Of a stretch of DNA of 64,000 nt, positions 56,086 to 64,000 are shown one piece after another (positions within the stretch are counted from its first letter, which is position 1; the number at the start of each line of letters is the position of its first letter). The notes beneath the pieces are model-generated. The model searched no databases. It was not told the origin of the DNA and saw only the letters and a program-made list of their open reading frames with translations. Both the position numbers and the translations under genes were made by a program. The stretch is taken from assembly GCF_034351645.1 (NCBI RefSeq), contig NZ_CP133782.1, forward strand, positions 2,857,001 through 2,921,000. The letters run 5' to 3'. The DNA comes from Pseudomonas sp. DC1.2. Its GTDB lineage: Bacteria > Pseudomonadota > Gammaproteobacteria > Pseudomonadales > Pseudomonadaceae.

Positions 56086-56532
56086 TCACACCTGCCCTCC
56101 TTTTCCATTGATGATGTTGCCATTGCCAACGCCGCCACTAATGAACACGCTGGCACCTGAATTCAGGTTGAGGGTGTCGTCATAGAGCGAAAGCGTCAGC
56201 GAACTACCCGTTTCCAACCCAACCGTGTCATAGATCCCGGACAAAACCTCACTCACCCCACCGAACGAAATCGAACTGTGGTTGGCCGTAATCGTATCGC
56301 CCTCGCCGCTGATAAGGTCAGCAGCCCCCGAGGTGTTCATAATCGTTAGGGAGACATTGCTGCTTGCAATCGTGTCACCCGAATCCGCCAAGACATCGCC
56401 GGTGCCTGCAACGAAAATCGTATTGCCACCGCCCACCACATCAACCGACACGTCGTTGCCCAACGTGATGCTCTGATCACCGGTGGCGTTCACTTCGAAT
56501 TCATGAGCGAGGCAAAACTCTTTTATATCCAT
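56086..56532 (-). CDS. Short glycine/serine-rich beta-repeat protein
   Basis: 148 aa starting MDIKEFCLAHEFEVNATGDQ. The rest is made of short repeated strands (TIFVAGTGDVLADSGDTIAS; SSISFGGVSEVLSGIYDTVG; NSGASVFISGGVGNGNIING), the pattern of a parallel beta-helix or beta-roll. There is no signal peptide and no calcium-binding RTX nonapeptide. It may be a small intact protein or the 5' remnant of a large adhesin or toxin. Confidence 0.6.
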   Translation of the reverse strand: MDIKEFCLAHEFEVNATGDQSITLGNDVSVDVVGGGNTIFVAGTGDVLADSGDTIASSNVSLTIMNTSGAADLISGEGDTITANHSSISFGGVSEVLSGIYDTVGLETGSSLTLSLYDDTLNLNSGASVFISGGVGNGNIINGKGGQV

Positions 56533-57011
56533 CTCTCGACTCGGCTCATTGGCCGCCTAAAAGGTTGCTTTAAAAACTGTGTGTCAGCAACGCCGCTGGG
56601 ACCGAACCGACACGTGCGGACAGCGTGGAGGCCTCGACACTGAAGAACGCTATATCCCGTCAACGATCTGCTGAAGTCAAAGCGTAGTGCATGATTTACC
56701 ACCTGGTATGAGGCATGATAGGTCGGCCGTTTTGAGCAATGAGCGGATGTTAGGCCCTGCCTGCTCTCGACCCAAACGAGACGGTCGCTCTGGGTCGTTT
56801 TCAGCCGGTCGCGACGGGCAGAGAACGGCCAAAAGCAGTCAATCGAATTGTACCGTCACCTATCTGATAGCGGCCAACTTCCTTTCCGAAGCACTTACCG
56901 CGAATACACCAACGCTCCCGATGGTCAGAGCAACAGCATCAGTTCCACCGATGTTAGCCGTCAGGGTCTATGATTCTCGGACACGGCATTACTACCCGAG
57001 ATTAAATAAAC
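56533..57011. other. Gene-free stretch with dispersed-repeat debris
   Basis: About 480 bp. A plus-strand open frame (56687-57028) has no RBS and poor amino-acid composition. GGCCAAAAGCAGTC near 56830 resembles a short dispersed sequence also hinted at near 59090. Confidence 0.3.
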
Positions 57012-57320
57012 ATGACGCCCTACCATGAAAACCAACTTTCAAAAAATGTACGTCGGCACCGAAAAATGTTCTGGCTGTGGCTACCTATTGGATTTTTGAT
57101 TGATTCTATAACGCTAACATCAATAGACTTTTTTTGGGGCAAACCACCTGGGTGGGTGCTTACCTCACTTAACATTGGCTGGGCAGCCGTTGCCTTCATA
57201 CTACTGATAAAACTTACAAATGTGCGCTGCCCCAAGTGCGGGAACAAGGCATTTCGATTTGCCCCCATAGCCACGAAACATGTTTTCTGTAAATGGTGTG
57301 ACTACCCAAAAAAGGAGTAA
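57012..57320 (+). CDS. Small membrane protein with zinc ribbon
   Basis: 102 aa. Two transmembrane helices (FWLWLPIGFLIDSITLTSI; VLTSLNIGWAAVAFILLIKL) followed by C-P-x-C and C-x-W-C pairs (VRCPKCGNKAF, HVFCKWCDYPKK) that would bind zinc on one side of the inner membrane. Orphan in a run of small unrelated genes; could be an immunity-type protein, but no toxin is next to it. Confidence 0.65.
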   Translation: MTPYHENQLSKNVRRHRKMFWLWLPIGFLIDSITLTSIDFFWGKPPGWVLTSLNIGWAAVAFILLIKLTNVRCPKCGNKAFRFAPIATKHVFCKWCDYPKKE

Positions 57321-57349
57321 AGCAACGCACGTGGAAGGAGAGTCTATAT

Positions 57350-57844
57350 TTAGGTTGATTTTCTTGTAGATAATTCTGTAGTTATATTATTTTTCTGAGC
57401 GTACACATTGATCAGCCTTATTAGCTCTGATTTATTTTCAGACTGATCCGTAAAACCCATTTTCCCTGATGGGGTCATTCGGTATTTTGGTTTTACCTTA
57501 GGGAATATATTAATCCCTCTTATAGCTGTCTTACTGTACTGGTTAGGTATCGAAAATTCCGTAACAAGCTCTATATTGCTCCATTCGAATTTTTGCCAGA
57601 CTCTGCCAAAAAGACGTCGAGAGATACAATATTCATCAATCACAATATCTGAGCGACCGCGCAATATCAGTCCGCCAACGAAAACAGTAAAAGGTAATGA
57701 TATAAGCAAATAAATCCCCCCTCCGGTATTAAATGATCGGGTGATCCATATCCCGCCCAGGATGATATGCACGCTCAACATAAACAAAAGCCAAACAACT
57801 ATCCATGCCTGTCCGCGAAATTTAAACTCTCTTTCGCCACTCAT
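57350..57844 (-). CDS. Membrane protein, 164 aa, PH-like cytoplasmic part
   Basis: ATG 57844 (MSGEREFKFRGQAWIVVWLL) with GGGGATC upstream; a start at 57883 is possible. Two transmembrane helices (~residues 12-32 and ~40-60), then a strand-rich soluble part (IVIDEYCISRRLFGRVWQKF; WSNIELVTEF) of the bacterial PH-like (DUF304/YdbT-like) type. Lone gene; convergent with the zinc-ribbon gene, 30 bp apart. Confidence 0.65.
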   Translation of the reverse strand: MSGEREFKFRGQAWIVVWLLFMLSVHIILGGIWITRSFNTGGGIYLLISLPFTVFVGGLILRGRSDIVIDEYCISRRLFGRVWQKFEWSNIELVTEFSIPNQYSKTAIRGINIFPKVKPKYRMTPSGKMGFTDQSENKSELIRLINVYAQKNNITTELSTRKST

Positions 57845-57982
57845 TGATTGATCCCCGAATAAGGCGGAAGCACATTTCTTCATTTATTCTACAGATTATA
57901 GAGTATGCACAGCGTTTAGTGTGTTGCATCGATATATTGAATCCGCAGTCGAGAGCGGATATCGCAAGCTCGACCGAATACC

Positions 57983-58381
57983 TTACGGCCCGTAAATTTC
58001 AAGGGACAGCTCTATACCTCGACGTGACAACGCGTCAAGGCTTGTAACCGACAGTGATAAACCCTGGTTGTCATTGCTCATGAACAGACCGCAGAACAGG
58101 TCTACTTCAAACCGCGCACCTATTCGCGCCCACACACTGCGGTCGGGCGTAAGCTTGCTGAGTAGCTCAGCGATTTGACCATCTAAATCCTCTGGGCTCG
58201 ACTCCGTCGCCTCTAGCCTCCAGCCCCCCGTTTTGGCTTCAAAATCCGAGCCTGCCTTGATAGGCAGGCCTTTGGTTTGAGCGCGCGTAGGTGGACATCC
58301 AAGTAAATTCGTCAACTCATCAGGATTTAGGTCGTCACCGAACATGCGAAGTGTCACCTTGGAGCGCCCTATTGGGCACAT
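57983..58381 (-). CDS. DUF4279 domain-containing protein
   Basis: 132 aa. TLRMFGDDLNPDELTNLLGC, KAGSDFEAKTGGWRLEATES and SLSVTSLDALSRRGIELSLE match the DUF4279 family, small proteins common beside polymorphic toxins and probably immunity proteins in some of those settings. Starts at the ATG at 58381. No toxin gene is adjacent. Confidence 0.8.
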   Translation of the reverse strand: MCPIGRSKVTLRMFGDDLNPDELTNLLGCPPTRAQTKGLPIKAGSDFEAKTGGWRLEATESSPEDLDGQIAELLSKLTPDRSVWARIGARFEVDLFCGLFMSNDNQGLSLSVTSLDALSRRGIELSLEIYGP

Positions 58382-58450
58382 AGCTCTCTCTCAAAAACTT
58401 GATTTTAGCAGTTCGTCTCCATCCCGTTTTCACTGACTGCTATCGGCCGA

Positions 58451-58605
58451 GGCTGTGTAAAAACGTTTTAGAGCAGATTTGAGGTTCGGAATTGGTGCGA
58501 AAATTGCTTAGTTACGCAAATTTCAGGTCCGCTAAATAACTAAGCGCTGGCAGATTTTACGTCGCGACGCAGGCTTCAAACCGGTGCCTACGTTTTTACA
58601 CCACC
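58451..58605. repeat. MITE-like element
   Basis: 155 bp with near-perfect terminal inverted repeats (GGCTGTGTAAAAACG at the left; the complement, CGTTTTTACACCACC, at the right, 13 of 15 matching). The internal sequence is non-coding. Ends of this type occur on Pseudomonas insertion sequences, so it is probably a non-autonomous derivative. Confidence 0.6.
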
Positions 58606-58673
58606 AAGGCAAAAAGGGAGCATCTGCTTGCTGGGGGGACCCGATACTCGCGTTGGTTGCTCAAAGGCGGTGA

Positions 58674-58946
58674 CTAGTTTTCCAAGCAAACTATTTTCAC
58701 CGTTATGCCATCCTTGTATGCGTAATACTCCGCACATTTTTTACCATCCTTGACCACCTCGCGTTTTCCAATATCACTGGCGGCGAGAAAATCACCCAAA
58801 GAGGTATTTCCCTTTTGTTCCCAATCCATCTCGGACCAAGAGTACCCCTGTCGGGCACTCGCCACCGACCGTGCGACAAAATACAAAACTAATAACACCA
58901 TCACGGTAGAGAAAAGCACAACAAGCACTCTCTTTGCAGTCCCCAA
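58674..58946 (-). CDS. Small membrane-anchored hypothetical protein
   Basis: 90 aa from a TTG start supported by AAAGGTG upstream. One transmembrane helix or uncleaved signal at residues ~5-27 (RVLVVLFSTVMVLLVLYFVA), then a short exported domain with a C-terminal strand pair (KCAEYYAYKDGITVKIVCLE) containing two cysteines. Not recognised; fits the run of small orphan genes. Confidence 0.6.
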   Translation of the reverse strand: MGTAKRVLVVLFSTVMVLLVLYFVARSVASARQGYSWSEMDWEQKGNTSLGDFLAASDIGKREVVKDGKKCAEYYAYKDGITVKIVCLEN

Positions 58947-60215
58947 GGCAATTCACCTTTTTTGCTGGATTATTGGCCGGAGTATTACCTTTGCCAGGAG
59001 CGTTAGCCAGATGAATTGTTCTGGCTCAATTTTGAGAAAAATCTTCGATTTTGATGTTTTTGAGTCGATAGTGTGCTGCGTCGACCGGTTGAATCCACAG
59101 CCAAAAGCAATGGGATGGACTTCTCCTCACTTCGGCATCTTGAGTGCCAGACTGAAAGTGCGAACCACAGTCAACGGTGAGAAGGCGTCCACACATGAAG
59201 CTTATGCGAATTGGGGTCGACCTGGCCAAGAACGTGTTTCAGATCCACGGCGTGGATTGTCATGAGCTACCCGTCTGGCGGCAGCGCCTACCGCGTGATC
59301 GCTGGCTGCAAACGGTGTTGGAAAAGATCGAACCTGGCTGTGAGATCGGGATGGAGAGTTGTGGCGGTGCGCATCACTGGGCTCGGCAGCTACAAGCCCA
59401 CGGATTTCGGGTAAAGCTGGTCGCGCCGCAGTTCGTCAAACCGTACGTCAAGAGCAACAAGAACGACGCGAACGATGCCGAGGCGATCTGTGAAGCGATG
59501 AGCCGTCCCAGCATGCGCTTCGTCGCCATCAAGACCATTGAACAACAGGATATCCAGGCGACGCATCGCATCCGGGCCGGCTTAATCGAACAGCGGACGG
59601 CCAAAGCCAATCAGATCCGCGGGCTGGTCGCCGAGTACGGTCTCGTTGCACCGAAGGAATTGCTGATGCTGCGTCGTGCAATACCATGCTGGCTAGGGGA
59701 TGCGGATAACGGTTTGACGGCACGCTTTCGTCGTCTGCTGGATGGTTTGTGGGACGACCTTCGTGCGCTGGATGGGCGTGTTTGCCAGCTCGACGGCGAG
59801 ATCACTGCGATCGCGACAAACGAGCCGTCCGCCGTTCGCCTTCAACAGCTGCGCGGTGTCGGTCCAATGATCGCCACAGCGCTCGTCGTCGCTCTCGGTG
59901 ATGCCCGTCAGTTTGCCAATGGCCGACAGTTTGCCGCCTCGCTGGGACTGACACCGAGGCAACACAGTTCTGGTGGTAAGGATCGACTACTCGGTATCAG
60001 CAAGCGCGGTGATACGTATCTGCGATACATTGATGGTGCATGGCGCAGGCTCGGCGCTACGCACAGCCAAATCCAAAGAGGATCGGCTCAGCCAGTGGGC
60101 CGTTCGTTTAGCCGAGCGATCGCATCCCAATGTGGCCGCTATTGCGCTGGCCAACAAAACTACACGCATGGCTTGGGCTGGACTGGCCCCTATCAAACCG
60201 GACACCTGCACCCCG

Positions 60216-61049
60216 TTAAATTGATGCCGCTGCCAAACGCCTAAACTCCCGTGGTGAACGGTATTTCAGCGCGCTGTGCGGATGCTCCTCGTTGTAATGC
60301 TCAAAGGCAATCGTCAGGTTACGCAAGGCTGTTTCCCGGTCAGGTTTGGGCATGTGCGCGACGTAGTCGCGTTTCATCGTTTTGACGAAGCTCTCGGCCA
60401 TGCCGTTGCTCTGCGGGCTACCCACCGGTGTGGTCACCGGTTGCAAACCGATCTGTCGGGCAAACTGGCGTGTCTGTTCAGCGATGTAGGCCGAGCCATT
60501 GTCGCTCAGCCATTGCACCGGGGTGGCAGGCGCCTCTTCACCGAAGCGTTTTTCCACCGCCTCCAGCATCAGATCACGGATATCGTCGCCGCTGTACCCG
60601 GTCGGGCTGGCCACCCAACCGATGGCTTCGCGGTCGCAGCAGTCCAGGGCAAAGGTCACGCTCAGCTTGGCGTTATCATCACAGCGAAACTCAAACCCGT
60701 CCGAGCACCACCGGGTATCGCTGGTGGCCACGGCAATTCGGCCTTCGTGACGGCGTGCCACACCCGGTTGTTTAATCCGTCGCTCCAGCAGCAACTGATG
60801 ATCGCGCATGACGCGATAAACCCGCTTGACGTTGATCGGCGCCTGACTCTGCTTTTCACGCCGACGACGCAGCAACCCCCACACACGGCGGTACCCGTAG
60901 CTGGGCAGTTCACTCACTTCAGCCTGAATTTCTTCGACCAGTGCGGCATCGTCCAGCGCAGGGCGACGCCGCTCGACCTGAGCATTTGGGTTGAGTCGAA
61001 CCGTCAATTGCGAGCGCGCTACACCGAGACTTTCACTGATCAGCTTCAC
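60216..61049 (-). CDS. IS3-family transposase OrfB (copy 2)
   Basis: 277 aa, same as copy 1 except Gly for Arg in [12 protein letters not shown], from one C/G difference. Catalytic Asp-Asp-Glu residues are intact. Confidence 0.9.
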   Translation of the reverse strand: MKLISESLGVARSQLTVRLNPNAQVERRRPALDDAALVEEIQAEVSELPSYGYRRVWGLLRRRREKQSQAPINVKRVYRVMRDHQLLLERRIKQPGVARRHEGRIAVATSDTRWCSDGFEFRCDDNAKLSVTFALDCCDREAIGWVASPTGYSGDDIRDLMLEAVEKRFGEEAPATPVQWLSDNGSAYIAEQTRQFARQIGLQPVTTPVGSPQSNGMAESFVKTMKRDYVAHMPKPDRETALRNLTIAFEHYNEEHPHSALKYRSPREFRRLAAASI

Positions 61050-61438
61050 TGGTCGTCCCCCGGCAACAAGGGTGAGTGCGCAATCCATTTTCGCGACCGA
61101 GCAATCTCCACAGCTTCCTGAAGGATCTCGACCTGCATGGTTTTCTTGCCAAGCATGCGCTGTAGCTCGCGGATCTGCTTGAGCGCATCGGCCAGCTCGG
61201 AAGCGGGCACCACGCTCTCCCCAGCACTGACAGCCGAGAGACTGCCGCTCTGATAGAGCTTGCGCCACTGAAACAACTGGTTGGCATTCACGCCATTCTG
61301 TCGAGCCACCACCGAGACGCTTTGCCCCGGTTGCAGGCTCTCGCGAACCATGGCCAGTTTTTGCTCCGGGCTCCAGCGGCGACGCCGCTCCTGACCCAAA
61401 AGCTCCCCACCCTTATCGTTTCTATTAGTCATATACAC
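61046..61438 (-). CDS. IS3-family transposase OrfA (copy 2)
   Basis: 130 aa, identical to the copy-1 OrfA; overlaps orfB by 4 nt. Confidence 0.9.
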   Translation of the reverse strand: MYMTNRNDKGGELLGQERRRRWSPEQKLAMVRESLQPGQSVSVVARQNGVNANQLFQWRKLYQSGSLSAVSAGESVVPASELADALKQIRELQRMLGKKTMQVEILQEAVEIARSRKWIAHSPLLPGDDQ

Positions 61439-61556
61439 AGTCGTTTGCCTATCCCTTATGTTAAGGGGGAAACGGTGTCCTGTCTTTCAGGGGGCTCGTC
61501 CATGGGCAATGCTGCGTCACGGCACTGATTACCAACCGAATCAGGCAGCGGCCTGA

Positions 61557-61966
61557 TCTATTTACCCGACGTGTTCTACGAGAGAAACAACTCTTAACCA
61601 CGATTGCGAAGCAACCTGAACGATGGCAAACCGGTCGAACCGGCGTCGGCAAAACCCTTGAATGTCCAAGTGCGAAAAGCACGAAAAAGCGATCGGGAGC
61701 CGGCGCGCGAATAGCCCATCATGGCCCTGCATCGAAACGATGCCGTATTTAGAGGCCGAATATACGTGTGCAGTCGGCACGGGCGCCAGAGCAACGGGGC
61801 TTGCAATGAGGGGGAGTCCATATACGGTCATTCAGACTTCGCCGATTACGACCAGAAACCGCCATCGATGCCCAAGGCATCTGCGAAATTACGCGTAGTC
61901 AAAGCAAAGAGTGATATGTAACTGCTATACCTTCACCTCCTGCGTTCCAGCATAGTAAGAAGGTAA
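61557..61966. other. IS110-element 3' flank and spacer
   Basis: About 410 bp after the transposase stop, probably including the right end of the IS110-type element (GACCGGTCGAACCGGC-like segment near 61630). No gene supported. Confidence 0.3.
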
Positions 61967-62245
61967 ATGAACATGGGATTTCTTGGAGACACCTACCAGC
62001 AAATCATTACATGGCGCCGGCTCAGCGATTCGGCGGCAGTGAGATACGTCTGTTTTTTAAATTTCCAAACCTCACTGTACACAGTACAAAGCGCTGATTT
62101 TTTTAACCTGCCATTGGACACCTCTAATCAAACCTTCCTTGATAGTCAGTTGATTGAGCTATTCATCGAGGTTTCGCCGCGCGATCGGAGCGATGGGTAT
62201 CGAAGTTTGACGGAAGCTATGGACGCTCACGATGCAGCGTTCTGA
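61967..62245 (+). CDS. Small hypothetical protein, 92 aa
   Basis: MNMGFLGDTYQQIITWRRLS with AGAAGGTAA just upstream; a second ATG two codons in is possible. Compact alpha/beta sequence without a membrane segment (VRYVCFLNFQTSLYTVQSAD; LIELFIEVSPRDRSDGYRSL). Family not known; small size and isolation suit an orphan immunity-type or accessory gene. Confidence 0.6.
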   Translation: MNMGFLGDTYQQIITWRRLSDSAAVRYVCFLNFQTSLYTVQSADFFNLPLDTSNQTFLDSQLIELFIEVSPRDRSDGYRSLTEAMDAHDAAF

Positions 62246-63430
62246 AAGCACTCGGCGCCCCTCCTCTGTATATTTCCCGCTTACAACCGGCCAATTTTTT
62301 CCACCTTGCGAATGACTGCTCTGAGTCGATTGCAACCCCTTCGTGACAGACAACAATCGGCCAGACGTTCGCCAGTGGATGCTTACGACATTAAACTGCG
62401 ATTGAGATGATACGAATTGGAGGATCGGTATGGATGTAGTTTCTGCACACCAATTTTGTAAAGATCATCGCACCCAAATTGAGGCAAGTGATCGCTGTCT
62501 CTGACCCAGATGTAGTACCCCTTATTGAAGTCTATCTACATACAGCCCACAAAAAACTGCACGGTACTTTACCCGCTTTCAACAGACAAATTGGATAGGT
62601 AGCCTAACTGCGGTCCTGGTCGTTCGTTGAGATGAGTTAACTGTAATGGATCATCAACGGACGATCGTGTCTGACCGTTCTCGACCAAGAACCGAACTAT
62701 CGCGAGAGATCGCAATCGACCAAAATCGGTCAGCTGTAGTCCTTTCAGACAGGCTGCAATCGGCTAGAAGCCGCCCTCCCCAGCTTCACCTCTGCTATGC
62801 CTTCCACCGTATCCGATGTTGCAAGCCGGCACTGAGCACACTGGAGATCCTCGGCGAATCTAATGGCCAGCGTAGCCGTGGACGGCGGAAGTCACGTCAC
62901 AGGCGCTACGGTGAAATGGCCGCACCGCGTGGGACGCCGGACGCATCTTGGCGGCTAGGGGTATCAGCGGTTCAAAAACCTTCTGCCTGTTTGCCGTAGA
63001 ACAATACGTCTACCGAGCCACCCAGCACTGCCACGCCTATCCCGTTCCATTGAACCATTGTGGTCCCGCGAGCACATTCGACTCCAAAGCACCAATTTTA
63101 CTGAACAGACGCTGAATGGCGAGTTGAGCTCATATCCAGCAAGAGGCCACCGGTTGCTGCGCGTAGCCACGCCACTTAGCAGCCCGTTCAGCGGGCAACT
63201 TCGACTTCAGGGAGGCCTACATGAATCGATTCCATAGCTTTCACCACAGCTGGTAAAGCCGGAACTCTACTGCGTCATCTTTACGTTGATGTGTGTTTAT
63301 ACCTATGGATCCTTCCGCTTCATCCTCCTTGGCTGAGTCGCTGGCATCGATGCCGCAACCGAAAGCCCCAAAAAGCGTCACCGACGAAGTGAGTTGCGCA
63401 CCAGATCAAAAATAGCGGACCGGAAACAAA
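62246..63430. other. 1.2-kb stretch without a supported gene
   Basis: Contains only short open frames with poor composition. A weak 36-codon frame (MDPSASSSLAESLASMPQPK, 63310-63420) has no RBS. The stretch separates the accessory region from the tRNA genes and is probably degenerate island-end DNA. Confidence 0.4.
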
Positions 63431-63466
63431 CAAGGGTTTGCATCAGCTTTCGCCCGCAAACCCTTG
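63431..63466 (-). terminator. Terminator downstream of tRNA-Leu
   Basis: CAAGGGTTTGC and GCAAACCCTTG form an 11-bp stem; on the minus strand it is followed by TTTGTTT. It ends the tRNA transcript. Confidence 0.7.
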
Positions 63467-63474
63467 ATTTTAAA

Positions 63475-63561
63475 TGGTGCCCGAAGCCGGAATCGAACCG
63501 GCACGTCCTTACGAACGGGGGATTTTAAGTCCCATGCGTCTACCAATTTCGCCATTCGGGC
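63475..63561 (-). tRNA. tRNA-Leu (UAA anticodon)
   Basis: 87 nt with encoded CCA. The minus strand starts GCCCGAATGGCG, has the anticodon loop CTTAAAA (anticodon TAA), a long variable arm, GGTTCGATTCC in the T arm, and CGGGC-A-CCA at the end. Its 3' end faces the accessory region, the usual side for island integration. Confidence 0.95.
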
Positions 63562-63708
63562 GGTAGCGCGGTTAAACAATCTAAACGTTGCCAGCTGTAG
63601 CTATCTGACAGTTGTAACGCGTGTGCAGCAGAGGTGGAAATATATACATCCCTCACCCGCGAAGCAAGTTCGCAAATGCCCTTTTCAAGGCTAAATCTTA
63701 CAAGGGGT

Positions 63709-63749
63709 AAAAAATAAAAAAGCTCCGTAGATCAACGATCTACGGAGCT
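63709..63749 (-). terminator. Rho-independent terminator after tRNA-Cys
   Basis: AGCTCCGTAGATC / GATCTACGGAGCT is a perfect 13-bp stem with an AAC loop; on the minus strand it is followed by TTTTTATTTTTT. It lies between tRNA-Cys and tRNA-Leu, so tRNA-Leu must have its own promoter. Confidence 0.9.
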
Positions 63750-63758
63750 AGTTTAAAG

Positions 63759-63832
63759 TGGAGGCCGAGGTCGGAATCGAACCGGCGTAGGTGGATTTGC
63801 AATCCACTGCATAACCATTTTGCTACTCGGCC
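63759..63832 (-). tRNA. tRNA-Cys (GCA anticodon)
   Basis: 74 nt with encoded CCA. The minus strand starts GGCCGAGTAGC, anticodon stem-loop GTGGA-TTGCAAA-TCCAC (anticodon GCA), T arm GGTTCGATTCC, and ends CTCGGCC-T-CCA. Confidence 0.95.
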
Positions 63833-64000
63833 TCAAACGCTTGATGTCAGTAGCACGACATCAAACGCGTACAAACTTTGAGCTTCAAACGAAATTTCAT
63901 TCGCTCTCTATCTCTTTGAAAACGTTGAGCTTTTTCAGCTGGCAGCGCTTTCGATGGCGTGAATTATGTACTCATTTCCCGATGCTGACAACCCCTTGAT
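63833..64000. other. Right-edge spacer upstream of tRNA-Cys
   Basis: A short inverted repeat (TTGATGTC / GACATCAA, 63841-63863) lies just upstream of tRNA-Cys; the rest holds no recognised feature. The tRNA promoter or another tRNA beyond the window is expected. Confidence 0.4.

Larger units (their letters stand above)
60179..61502. mobile_element. IS3-family (IS2-like) element, copy 2
   Basis: 1324 bp, same ends as copy 1 (14478-15801) but on the opposite strand, flanked by TGGGC (60174-60178 and 61503-61507). It is nested inside the IS110-family transposase gene. Near-identity to copy 1 points to recent transposition. Confidence 0.93.
59195..61556 (+). pseudogene. IS110-family transposase, frameshifted and interrupted by an IS3 element
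   Basis: ATG 59195: MKLMRIGVDLAKNVFQIHGV is the DEDD start of IS110/IS1111 transposases; the C-terminal helix-hairpin region (RLQQLRGVGPMIATALVVAL) and GLTPRQHSSGGKDRLLGISK follow. At ~60025 the frame shifts by one; the other frame continues TLMVHGAGSALRTAKSKEDR to NKTTRMAWA. An IS3 copy then sits at 60179-61502 with target duplication TGGGC, and the last codons (MLRHGTDYQPNQAAA, stop 61556) lie beyond it. Doubly inactive. Confidence 0.88.

Noticed and set aside
57899..59110. Related segments near 57930 and 59070 (VCCIDILNPQS / VCCVDRLNPQP frames) as a gene family
   Set aside because: Similarity is only ~24 of 32 bases, both frames lack starts and context; more likely a short dispersed repeat.
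63221..63256. 11-codon His-containing peptide with a good RBS (MNRFHSFHHSW), possible attenuator leader
   Set aside because: No biosynthetic gene or terminator/antiterminator structure follows; only tRNA genes on the other strand.
63464..63694. 76-codon open frame over the tRNA-Leu region
   Set aside because: Lies across the tRNA gene and its flank; a common spurious frame.

Overview
The window looks like chromosomal DNA of a fluorescens-group Pseudomonas. The clues are GC-rich coding, REP-type hairpins of the GGAGCTGCCGAAGGCTGCGATC kind, a tRNA-Leu(UAA)/tRNA-Cys(GCA) pair, and Pseudomonas-like insertion sequences. The species cannot be fixed from the sequence alone.

Layout. (1) 1-7530 is an ordinary metabolic block. 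A minus-strand operon encodes two amidohydrolase-2 paralogues and a UbiD-type decarboxylase that runs off the left edge. A LysR regulator, divergent from a two-subunit molybdenum hydroxylase (Fe-S and Mo subunits), and a second LysR gene follow. Together they suggest catabolism of an aromatic or N-heterocyclic acid. (2) 7.5-13.8 kb is a graveyard: fragments of an EAL protein, an IS21 element, an alpha/beta hydrolase, an MbcA/ParS-like antitoxin with a partner, and a flavin monooxygenase, separated by IS30, IS3 and IS630 elements. (3) 14.0-36.9 kb is a large plus-strand gene train of unfamiliar proteins. It has two related small beta-rich proteins, a 432-aa protein, an exported DNase I/CdtB-like nuclease, an exported 211-aa protein, a ~1.2k-aa beta-rich protein split by a frameshift, a 4341-aa protein with more than a dozen LysM-like repeats, and a glycosidase-like protein whose 3' end is fused to a ParA remnant. 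I regard this as the main candidate for an undescribed system, possibly secreted or surface-acting. (4) 37.5-49.6 kb is a defence-like region. A minus-strand operon (NACHT-type NTPase, HNH-like/AAA ATPase, HNH nuclease) is divergent from a plus-strand operon (membrane-anchored protein with a G8-tract frameshift, helical protein, caspase-like protease). (5) 49.7-55.4 kb holds an IS3-family element that truncates the last of three tandem tyrosine recombinases. (6) 56-62.3 kb holds small genes (two membrane proteins, DUF4279, others) plus an IS110-type transposase interrupted by a second copy of the IS found at 14.5 kb. (7) 63.4-63.9 kb is the core boundary, with tRNA-Leu and tRNA-Cys and their terminators.

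How it fits together. The region from ~7.6 to ~63.4 kb reads as a composite genomic island next to tRNA-Leu, assembled and eroded by at least seven insertion sequences. Its intact cargo is the large 14-36 kb locus and the two divergent defence-like operons. Several genes carry single-base frameshifts, three of them at homopolymer runs, so either sequencing indels or real decay or phase variation must be considered.
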